Of a DNA stretch of 64,000 nt, positions 57,612 to 64,000 are shown in pieces (the first letter of the stretch is position 1; the number at the start of each line of letters is the position of its first letter). The notes under the pieces were generated by a model, which was not told the DNA's origin, did no database searches, and saw nothing but the letters and a program-made list of their open reading frames with translations. The stretch covers positions 248,001 to 312,000 of the forward strand of contig NZ_CP089588.1 in assembly GCF_021249345.1 (NCBI RefSeq), written 5' to 3'. Source of the stretch: Halobacterium wangiae. GTDB lineage: Archaea; Halobacteriota; Halobacteria; Halobacteriales; Halobacteriaceae. The translations under genes were made by a program, and so were the position numbers.

Positions 57612-58085
57612 CTACGGCCGTTCGAGGAGCTCGCGGGTTCGTCGGTGGCGGTAGCGGAACATCGGGTCGAAGAACAGGCCCGCGACCTCGTCCGCGATGC
57701 CGCCGACGGGGGTCCGGTACTCGACGTGGTCCCGGGCCAGCGTGTCGTCGCCGTCGGCGTAGAACGTGTGGGTGTGCTCCCACTCGGGGAACGGCCCCTC
57801 CTCCATCACGTCCGCGAAGTACGCGTAGCCGTCTCCCTCCTCGCGCTCGGTGATGCGGGAGACCCAGCGCTGGCGTGGCCCCACGCCGAACGGCCGGACC
57901 GACATGCGGATCCGGGTCCCGACGGTGAGCACGTCCCCGGTGTCGCCGTCCGGCCGCTGGACCGCCTCGACGCGGAGGTTCGCCCAGCCCGGCGTGAGCG
58001 ACAGCAGACCGTCGATGGTGGAGTGGAACTTCCAGACGTCTTCGAACGGCGCGCGGACGCGGAGGTTCCGCTCGAACGTCGCCAT
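57612..58085 (-). CDS. SRPBCC (START-like) protein
   Basis: 157 residues from the ATG at 58085. Helix-grip fold: FERNLRVRAPFEDVWKFHST at the start, a WVSRITEREEGDGYAYF strand pair, and a C-terminal helix RYRHRRTRELLE. Family binds hydrophobic ligands. 31 bp upstream of the flavoprotein gene in the same direction, likely one transcript. Confidence 0.75.
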   Translation of the reverse strand: MATFERNLRVRAPFEDVWKFHSTIDGLLSLTPGWANLRVEAVQRPDGDTGDVLTVGTRIRMSVRPFGVGPRQRWVSRITEREEGDGYAYFADVMEEGPFPEWEHTHTFYADGDDTLARDHVEYRTPVGGIADEVAGLFFDPMFRYRHRRTRELLERP

Positions 58086-58176
58086 ACCGGGCATTGGAGC
58101 GGTGGGCGCAAAACTCCGGCGGCCGGGGAGCGTGGTAGCACGCCCGGGCGTCGGCAAGTGTTGACGACCGACGAAC

Positions 58177-58185
58177 GGTTATACC
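58177..58185 (+). promoter_or_regulatory. TATA box of the aminotransferase
   Basis: GGTTATACC lies 23-31 nt before the ATG at 58208, in the standard place for a near-leaderless haloarchaeal mRNA. Confidence 0.6.
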
Positions 58186-58207
58186 GACGAACCCCTTTCC
58201 TCGCGCT

Positions 58208-59350
58208 ATGCCATCGGAGCGCGCAACCGACACCACGCCGTTCGCGGCGATGGACGTGCTCGAGCGGGCGAGCGAACTCGAGGGTGTCGTCCACATGGAA
58301 GTGGGCGAACCCGACTTCCGGCCGCCGGAAGCAGCGGCGGAAGCGGCGGTTGCAGCACTCCAGGCGGGCGACGACGACTACACCACCTCGCGCGGCACGG
58401 CGTCGCTCCGCGAGGCCATCAGCGACTACTACGCGGAGACGTACGGCGTCGACGTGTCGACCGAGCGCATCGTCGTCACGCCCGGGTCCTCGCCCGCGCT
58501 CCTGCTCGCGCTCCTCTCGACCGTCGACCCCGGCGAGGAGGTCGTGCTCACGGACCCGTACTACGCCTGCTACCCGAACTTCGTGCGGCAGGCCGACGGC
58601 ACCATCACGACGGTCGAACTCGACCCGGCCGACGGCTACGAACCGAGCGTCGACGCCTACGAGCAGGTCGTCGACGAGGACACCGCCGCGATGCTGCTGA
58701 ACTCCCCGGCGAACCCGACTGGCGCGGTCACGAGCGGCGAGACCATCTCGGAACTCGTCGACCTCGCGGAGCAAACCGACACGATGGTCGTCTCCGACGA
58801 GGTGTACCACGGCCTCGCGTTCGACGCCGAGGAGCACACTGTCCTGGAGTACACAGACGACGCGTTCGTCCTCGACGGCGTCTCGAAGCGCTACGGGATG
58901 ACCGGCTGGCGCCTCGGCTGGGCGGTCTGTCCGCCAGCGTACGTCGAGGCCGTCAACCGCATCTCACAGAACGTGCTCATCTGCGCGCCGCCGTTCGTGC
59001 AGGCCGGCGCGGAGGCCGCCATCCGCGAGGGGAACGACCAGTTGGCGGAGCACCGCGAGGCCTACCGCGAGCGCCGCGACCTCCTCCTCGAGGCCGCCGA
59101 ACGCTGGGGGTTCGATGTCGGCTACACGCCCGAGGGCGCCTACTACCTGCTGCTCGACGTCTCCGACCTCGGGGACGCCTTCGACGTCGCGGACGTCTTC
59201 CTCGAGGAGGCCGGCGTGGCGATGACGCCCGGCCCGGACTTCGGGGACGGCGCGTCGGACTACCTGCGCGCCTCGTTCGCGAGGAGCACCGAGGACGTCC
59301 GCGAAGCTATCGAGCGCATCGACGAACTGCTCGCGACGACCACTACTTGA
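58208..59350 (+). CDS. Class I/II PLP-dependent aminotransferase
   Basis: 380 residues. HMEVGEPDFRPPEAA start, the PLP-binding NSPANPTGAV and the Schiff-base Lys in LDGVSKRYGMTGWRLGW; Arg in YLRASFARS binds the substrate carboxylate. Aspartate/alanine-type family of normal length. Overlaps the convergent Lrp gene by 8 bp; the regulator may control amino-acid metabolism including this enzyme. Confidence 0.9.
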   Translation: MPSERATDTTPFAAMDVLERASELEGVVHMEVGEPDFRPPEAAAEAAVAALQAGDDDYTTSRGTASLREAISDYYAETYGVDVSTERIVVTPGSSPALLLALLSTVDPGEEVVLTDPYYACYPNFVRQADGTITTVELDPADGYEPSVDAYEQVVDEDTAAMLLNSPANPTGAVTSGETISELVDLAEQTDTMVVSDEVYHGLAFDAEEHTVLEYTDDAFVLDGVSKRYGMTGWRLGWAVCPPAYVEAVNRISQNVLICAPPFVQAGAEAAIREGNDQLAEHREAYRERRDLLLEAAERWGFDVGYTPEGAYYLLLDVSDLGDAFDVADVFLEEAGVAMTPGPDFGDGASDYLRASFARSTEDVREAIERIDELLATTTT

Positions 59351-59771
59351 GACGTTCCTGCAGGAAAGAGGGGTGGGCGGCGGTGACGCCGTCGATGCCC
59401 AGCACGTCGTCGCTGATGACGCCGCCGAGTTCGTCGCCGTCCGCCGCGCGGACTTCGGCCATCAGCATGTGGTCGCCGCTGGAGGTGTAGAGCGAGCGGA
59501 CGGCGTCCAGTTCTTTCAGGCCCCGGGTCGCCTCGACGTACCGCTCGGAGGCCACGTCGATGCCCACCAGCGCGATGCTCTGCCCAGACAGTTTCTTCGG
59601 GTCCACGTCGGCCGAGTAACCCACGATGACGCCCTCCTCTTCGAGTTTGTCGATGTACTTGCGCACCGTCGGTTTCGAGACGTCGGCCCGCGCGGCGATG
59701 TCCGCGTACGACGCCTGCGCGTCCTCCTCGAGCGCGGCGAGGATTCGGTCTTCCGTCGATTCGGTACTCAC
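59343..59771 (-). CDS. Lrp/AsnC-family transcription regulator
   Basis: 142 residues from the GTG at 59771. N-terminal helix-turn-helix DIAARADVSKPTVRKYIDKLE and C-terminal RAM ligand domain (VGIDVASERYVEATRGLKEL). The start is supported by a TATA box 22-32 nt upstream on the minus strand. A palindrome overlaps the BRE position, suggesting autoregulation. Confidence 0.92.
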   Translation of the reverse strand: MSTESTEDRILAALEEDAQASYADIAARADVSKPTVRKYIDKLEEEGVIVGYSADVDPKKLSGQSIALVGIDVASERYVEATRGLKELDAVRSLYTSSGDHMLMAEVRAADGDELGGVISDDVLGIDGVTAAHPSFLQERLK

Positions 59772-59792
59772 AGACAGTAGTTTGGCGGCTGC

Positions 59793-59816
59793 GAAAAAAT
59801 ATCTTCCGAATCGGAA
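59793..59816 (-). promoter_or_regulatory. TATA box and overlapping palindrome of the Lrp gene
   Basis: On the minus strand a TATA element (GATATTTTTTC, 59793-59803) is flanked immediately upstream by a 13-bp near-perfect palindrome (TTCCGA-A-TCGGAA on the plus strand, 59804-59816). The palindrome covers the BRE position, so a dimer bound there would block TFB/TBP. Confidence 0.55.
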
Positions 59817-59873
59817 AGTGGCGTCTCCGGCGGACAAAGACCGCTCTGTAGCGGGAGCCGTCCCCGAGCCGGA

Positions 59874-60812
59874 CTACTTGTGGCGGTCGATGAACTCGTA
59901 GGACCGCTCCCACTCCTTGTCGTCGTCGAAGTAGGCGCCGGCGAGCGGTTCCTCGGGCATGTCGCCGCGGGCCTGCTTCTCCTGCTGGTAGGAGTTGCGA
60001 CCCTCCTGCTTGTAGTACCGGCCGGTCAGCACGGTCCCCTCGTGGAGCGCGTCCTCCGTCTCGTACATCATCTCCGAGGCCTCGCGGCGGTCGGAGACGT
60101 CGAAGTCGTAGTCGTCGGACTCCTGGACGTCCACGTACGGGACGTACTGCTTGGCGTCCTTGTTCCACGTCGGGCACTGGGTCAGGAAGTCGACGTGCGC
60201 GAAGCCGTCGTGCTCCATCGCCTCGACGAGGATCTCCTGGGCCTGGTTCGGGTTCACCGCCGCCGTCCGCGCGATGTACGACGCGCCGGCCGAGAGGCTC
60301 ATCGAGAGCGGACGGAGGGGGTCTTTCGCCACGCCGTGGGGCTGGGTCTTGGACTTGTGGCCCTTCGGCGACGTCGGGGAGGTCTGGCCCTTCGTCAGCC
60401 CGAAGATCTCGTTGTTGAACACGATGTACGTCAGGTCGTGGTTCTCACGGGCCGTGTGCATGAAGTGGTTGCCACCGATACCGTAGCCGTCGCCGTCGCC
60501 GCCAGCGGCGACCACTTCGAGGTCGTGGTTCGCCAGCTTCGAGGCGCGTGCGACCGGCAGCGAGCGGCCGTGGATCGTGTGGAACCCGTAGCTGTCGAAG
60601 TAGCTGTTGAGCTTCCCCGAGCAGCCGATGCCCGTACAGAGGAGGATCTCCTCCGGGTCCTTGCCGAGTTCCGCCATCGCGCCCTTCAGTGCCTTCAGGA
60701 CACCGAAGTCACCACAGCCAGGACACCACGTCGGCTGGGGTTCGACGCCGGGCGTGAACTCGTCTCGTTCGACGTCCCGTTCCTCACCGATTGCGCTGAA
60801 TGCCTTGCTCAT
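59874..60812 (-). CDS. porB: 2-oxoacid:ferredoxin oxidoreductase beta subunit (probably pyruvate, PorB)
   Basis: 312 residues. Binds thiamine diphosphate in GDGDGYGIGGNHF..FNNEIFGLTKGQTSPTSP and a [4Fe-4S] cluster through CPGC, CTGIGCSGK and a later Cys. Together with the alpha subunit it oxidises a 2-oxoacid to acyl-CoA and CO2 with ferredoxin as acceptor. From memory, the halobacterial pyruvate enzyme has 312-residue beta and about 630-residue alpha subunits while the 2-oxoglutarate pair is shorter, so Por is preferred over Kor. Two bases separate it from porA. Confidence 0.88.
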   Translation of the reverse strand: MSKAFSAIGEERDVERDEFTPGVEPQPTWCPGCGDFGVLKALKGAMAELGKDPEEILLCTGIGCSGKLNSYFDSYGFHTIHGRSLPVARASKLANHDLEVVAAGGDGDGYGIGGNHFMHTARENHDLTYIVFNNEIFGLTKGQTSPTSPKGHKSKTQPHGVAKDPLRPLSMSLSAGASYIARTAAVNPNQAQEILVEAMEHDGFAHVDFLTQCPTWNKDAKQYVPYVDVQESDDYDFDVSDRREASEMMYETEDALHEGTVLTGRYYKQEGRNSYQQEKQARGDMPEEPLAGAYFDDDKEWERSYEFIDRHK

Positions 60813-60814
60813 GG

Positions 60815-62701
60815 TCAGTCACCTGCCGCGGGTTCGAGGGTGGTCTGGGCGGTCGGCTGCTCGTCGCCCCCGTTCTGTTCGATCTCGACGGCCTCCACGA
60901 TCTCCGCGGGTTCGAACGGGTTGCCGTTGTACTTCAGGAGGCTGGAGAGCTTCCCGCCGAAGGTCCCGGCCTCCTTCTGGATGAGGCCGCGGAACTGCTT
61001 GGTCGCGGACATCTCCACGACGAGGGCCTCGTCGACGCTGTCGACGAACGCGCTGACCTCCTCGACCGGGAACGGCGAGAGGTCGCTGACGCCCAGCGCT
61101 TTCACACTGTTGCCGTTCGCGTTGAGGCGGTTGACGGCCTCCTCGACGGTGCCCTGCTGGCTGCCCCAGACGACGAGGCCGAAGTCGGCGTCCTCGTCGC
61201 CGTAGACGACCTGCTGGTCGCGCTCGTCGAGGTCCGTACGGATGGACTCCAGTTTCTGGATGCGTCGGTCGACCTGCATCTGGCGGTTGTCCGGGTCCTC
61301 CGCGATGTGGCCGTTCGGCCAGTGTTCGTTGCCGGAGGCGAGGTAGCGGCCGCCCTTCTGGCCGGGGATCGACCGTGGGCTGACGCCGTTGTCCGTCTCC
61401 TGCTGGAACCGGTGGAACTTCCCCGTGTCGTCGTGGGGCGCCTCCGCCAGTTCGTCCTCCGTGAGCGTGCTCCCGAGCGTCGGGTTGGGTTCGCGGTCGA
61501 AGAAGGAGGCGTCCACGTTCCGGTACTCCCCGGAGAGCTTCTGGTCGTAGACGACGATCGACGGGATCTGGTACTCCCAGGCGATCTCGAAGGCCGTCCG
61601 CGTCTGCTCGTAGCACTCCTTCGGGTCGCTGGGCCCGAACGCGACGCGGTGGCTGTCGCCCTGGCTCGTGTAGAGGATGTGTTCGAGGTCGGCCTGCTCG
61701 GGCTTCGTCGGCATCCCCGTCGAGGGACCCGCGCGCATCGCCTCGAGCAGCACGAGCGGCGTCTCGGTCATCTCGGCGAGTCCGAGCGGTTCGCTCATCA
61801 GCGCGAAGCCACCGCCCGAGGAACCGGACATCGCCTTCACGCCCGCGTGCGAGGCGCCCACTGCGAGCGCCGCCGCCGCGATCTCGTCCTCGACCTGCTC
61901 GGAGATGCCGCCCATGTCCGGCAGGAGGCTCGTCATGATGGTGTAGACGTCAGTCCACGGCGTCATCGGGTAGCCGGCGATGAACCGGCAGCCGGCGTCG
62001 ATGGCCGCGTACGCGATACCGTGGCTCCCGGAGACGAGTACCTGCTCCTCGTCGTGTTCCCCTTCGGGGACCCGCAGGTCGTGGGAGAACTCCATCTCGT
62101 TGACCTGGTCGTAGGCGTCGTGGAGGACCTCGAGGTTCTGTTCGAGGACCTCGCCGCCCATCGCGTCGCTCATCAGGTCCTCGATGTGGTCGAGGTCCAT
62201 GTCCGTGAGCGCGGCCGTCGCGCCGACGCCCGCGGTGTTCCGCATGACCTCGCGGCCGTGCTCCTTGGCGATGCCGCGGAGGTCGAGCGGGTAGACGTGC
62301 CAGCCGTTCTCCTCGGCACGCTCGTCGAGACCCTCGACGTCGTCCTCGTCGAGCAGTCCCTCGTCGTAGACGATGATGCCGCCCTCGCGGAGGTCGTCGA
62401 GATTCTCCGTCAGCGGTTTCACCTCCTCGTCGCCGTAGACGGCGTCGTCGGTCGGGTTCCGGGCGAACGAGTCGCCCAGCGCGAGGAGGAAGTTGTAGCC
62501 GTCCCCGCGAGACGTGACGTTGCCATCCTTCGCTCGAATCTCCACGTACGTGTGGCCGCCGCGGATTCGGGAGGGATAGTGGCGGTGCGTGAAGACGTCG
62601 AGGCCCGAACGCATCAACGCCTTCGCGAAGTTCTGACTCGTGGAGTCGATCCCGTCGCCGGAACCGCCCGCCACTCGCCAGATGAGTTCGTCATCAGTCA
62701 T
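60815..62701 (-). CDS. porA: 2-oxoacid:ferredoxin oxidoreductase alpha subunit, fused gamma-alpha (probably PorA)
   Basis: 628 residues. The N-terminal gamma-type domain (about 1-190, RVAGGSGDGIDSTSQNFAKAL and HYPSRIRGGHTYVEIR) is fused to the alpha domain (from about 215, AYAAIDAGCRFIAGYPMTPWTD), the two-subunit layout known from halobacteria. First gene of the two-gene operon. Substrate by length, as for the beta subunit. Confidence 0.88.
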   Translation of the reverse strand: MTDDELIWRVAGGSGDGIDSTSQNFAKALMRSGLDVFTHRHYPSRIRGGHTYVEIRAKDGNVTSRGDGYNFLLALGDSFARNPTDDAVYGDEEVKPLTENLDDLREGGIIVYDEGLLDEDDVEGLDERAEENGWHVYPLDLRGIAKEHGREVMRNTAGVGATAALTDMDLDHIEDLMSDAMGGEVLEQNLEVLHDAYDQVNEMEFSHDLRVPEGEHDEEQVLVSGSHGIAYAAIDAGCRFIAGYPMTPWTDVYTIMTSLLPDMGGISEQVEDEIAAAALAVGASHAGVKAMSGSSGGGFALMSEPLGLAEMTETPLVLLEAMRAGPSTGMPTKPEQADLEHILYTSQGDSHRVAFGPSDPKECYEQTRTAFEIAWEYQIPSIVVYDQKLSGEYRNVDASFFDREPNPTLGSTLTEDELAEAPHDDTGKFHRFQQETDNGVSPRSIPGQKGGRYLASGNEHWPNGHIAEDPDNRQMQVDRRIQKLESIRTDLDERDQQVVYGDEDADFGLVVWGSQQGTVEEAVNRLNANGNSVKALGVSDLSPFPVEEVSAFVDSVDEALVVEMSATKQFRGLIQKEAGTFGGKLSSLLKYNGNPFEPAEIVEAVEIEQNGGDEQPTAQTTLEPAAGD

Positions 62702-62847
62702 AGTGGATCTGGCCCTCGTCTGGACCGTTACCGGAGGTAGGTACGTTGGCTACTAAATCGTTTGCCATCCATTATCATGGAAAGATGATGAAGGACACTG
62801 GTAGACAGAGCGGTTGTCGGGCATTTAGCCAGAAAAAGCACACAGAA

Positions 62848-63633
62848 TTACTCCTCCGTCATCTCCTTGATAATCAATTCAGAAATTTCAGGAAGACGGT
62901 TCTGCATCAGCTCTTGCCTCTCTGTTTCAGGGTCCATACTCTCTACCAGAGCCGAAAGTACCTTTGAGTAAACCTCCTCGCTAATTAAACCCGCAAGTGA
63001 CAGAAGGTAGTACGCATGGACGGGTTTTGTGGGGTTTTCAGCGACCTTCTTATTCCATACAACCTTTGTGAGCAATTCCGGCGGAGTACCGGTTGAAAGG
63101 TCCTTGTCGTCAAACATGAAGAAATCCACAACTGAATCACGAACGAGAATTACAGTGAGAAGAAGAAATCCGAATATCGTTGTTCCAACAGAAATCCAAC
63201 CAAAAGCATAAGCAGGCAAGTTGCTGGATTCCACCCAGTGTTGACTGATTGGTACGAGGTTGATGATTGAAGCACCAATACCGACGACAATTATGACGGA
63301 CGTGATTATGAACTCGCCCGTGCTTAGAGTACGCTCCGTTTTCCGGGCAGCCTTCAGCCCTAGATGACGGTACGTTTGACGGGCGACAGGAATTGACCCA
63401 ATATCGTTGTATTCGAGGATTCGAACTGCACCGTCAGACATTCCATCAGCCAAATCATTCCGTATCCGTTCCGCTCGACTTTCTGAAAACAAAATGGGTC
63501 TTCGAGCGGCTTTGTAGAGTTGACTTGTTCGGCCTATCCATTGAATGACGGTTACGGGAAAGAAGAGCACCGCAACAAATAGATAGGAAAGCGTTAGGTT
63601 TGTCCCAGCCAAAAGCAGCCTTTTCCCAGCCAT
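62848..63633 (-). CDS. AT-rich orphan membrane protein
   Basis: 261 residues. Helices near 5-33, 107-130 and 142-165, a basic stretch between the first and second, and a soluble C-terminal half (170-261) rich in Glu and Lys. Base composition is far more AT-rich than any neighbour and codons such as AAT, ATT, GAA and AAA are common, which marks recent horizontal acquisition. A minus-strand TTAATTG near 63655-63663 fits a leaderless promoter. No family recognised. It could be a toxin, an immunity protein or a signal receptor; none is supported. Confidence 0.7.
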   Translation of the reverse strand: MAGKRLLLAGTNLTLSYLFVAVLFFPVTVIQWIGRTSQLYKAARRPILFSESRAERIRNDLADGMSDGAVRILEYNDIGSIPVARQTYRHLGLKAARKTERTLSTGEFIITSVIIVVGIGASIINLVPISQHWVESSNLPAYAFGWISVGTTIFGFLLLTVILVRDSVVDFFMFDDKDLSTGTPPELLTKVVWNKKVAENPTKPVHAYYLLSLAGLISEEVYSKVLSALVESMDPETERQELMQNRLPEISELIIKEMTEE

Positions 63634-63699
63634 ACTACCCCCATAATTTACAGAACAATTAACGCAATGGTAGAAGTGATAGCGGAAAAGGGACCGCCG

Positions 63700-63915
63700 C
63701 TAACGTTCGATACCGCCCTGCTCCGAGATTTGCAGGATGTTCCGCATGTTGAGGTAGACGTGCTGGGGGTCGGTGTCCTCGCTGTCGTCGTAGATGTCGC
63801 TGACGCGGTGGACCAGCGCAGCGATACGCTCGGCTTCGTCGCTCTCCGCTTCGCGGAGTTCGTCGGCGACTTCGCGGAGCGCGTCGCGTTTCTCGGTGTC
63901 GTCGAAGTCAGTCAT
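63700..63915 (-). CDS. Small acidic helical protein
   Basis: 71 residues, begins MTDFDDTEKRDALREVADELREAE, all-helical and acidic. The start overlaps the stop of the gene that runs off the window (ATGA). No domain recognised. Confidence 0.6.
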   Translation of the reverse strand: MTDFDDTEKRDALREVADELREAESDEAERIAALVHRVSDIYDDSEDTDPQHVYLNMRNILQISEQGGIER

Positions 63916-64000
63916 CTGCTGACACTCCGGCGGTTGACGAGGCCGAGCATGTCGGCGGTCTCTGCGGCGAACTCGCGGAACGACTCCCCGGTCTGGTTGT
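63912..64000 (-). CDS. 3' end of a gene cut by the window edge
   Basis: Only the last 28 or so residues are present (ending NRRSVSR), mostly helical with ESFREFAAETADML. The stop overlaps the following start by 4 bp, so the two genes are an operon. Product unknown. Confidence 0.5.
   Translation of the reverse strand, partial: NQTGESFREFAAETADMLGLVNRRSVSR

Noticed and set aside
59874-62701. Annotation as 2-oxoglutarate:ferredoxin oxidoreductase (KorAB)
   Set aside because: Subunit lengths fit the halobacterial pyruvate enzyme better as I remember them; kept as an alternative, not excluded.

Overview
The window is haloarchaeal (class Halobacteria) chromosome. The evidence is a GC-rich sequence, strongly acidic predicted proteins, archaeal TATA boxes, many GTG starts and ATGA/GTGA gene overlaps, small CPxCG-type zinc-ribbon proteins, a Tat-exported surface protein, and a tRNA-Trp gene with the long intron typical of haloarchaea. 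I cannot fix the genus.

Region 1 (1-14462) looks like an integrated virus-like or plasmid-like element lying directly 3' of the tRNA-Trp gene. A rightward run of ten tightly packed genes (1427-11287), preceded by a TATA box, encodes a Tat-exported C-terminally anchored surface protein, five small membrane proteins, a 599-residue multi-pass membrane protein, a soluble protein, a P-loop ATPase and a large secreted protein. A leftward operon of four overlapping genes (14381-11568) encodes two small zinc-binding proteins, a DPPW methyltransferase and a 564-residue winged-helix protein. The two blocks converge on a short region with an 18-bp perfect palindrome. A partial gene for a secreted protein with Ig-like repeats (1-1352) precedes the block and may or may not belong to it. 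No capsid protein, integrase or left attachment site is visible. The layout suggests a pleomorphic (pleolipovirus-like) provirus or a vesicle-forming plasmid; this is inference.

Region 2 (14640-26860) is ordinary chromosome: small conserved haloarchaeal proteins, guaB, an F420/NADP reductase-like protein, an HxlR regulator divergent from a VOC dioxygenase and esterase pair, msrB, an XPB-type helicase, and a soluble PAS-containing chemotaxis transducer. Two intergenic regions here hold striking inverted-repeat structure (21859-21988 and 26886-27113).

Region 3 (27115-54266) is a nucleobase/N-heterocycle utilisation island. It has a hydantoinase/dihydropyrimidinase, two cytosine-deaminase-like amidohydrolases, an NCS1 (CodB-like) and two NCS2 transporters, a xanthine-dehydrogenase-type Mo hydroxylase split into two convergent gene pairs, CoxG, XdhC, MoeA and a MocA-like cytidylyltransferase for cofactor maturation, a cyclase-family hydrolase, a CaiB-type CoA transferase, a thiolase-like protein with a DUF35 partner, an alcohol dehydrogenase, an OsmC protein, an MFS transporter and an IclR regulator. 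Together they could import, deaminate, hydroxylate and ring-open purines or pyrimidines; the substrate is not determined by sequence.

Region 4 (54307-62701) is core metabolism: a thioesterase, a DICT-domain protein, a DMT transporter, a truncated thioredoxin-reductase-like flavoprotein, an SRPBCC protein, an aminotransferase, an Lrp regulator with a palindrome at its promoter, and a two-subunit 2-oxoacid:ferredoxin oxidoreductase (probably PorBA). Region 5 (62702-64000) starts with an AT-rich orphan membrane-protein gene, probably acquired, followed by two small genes, the last cut by the window edge.
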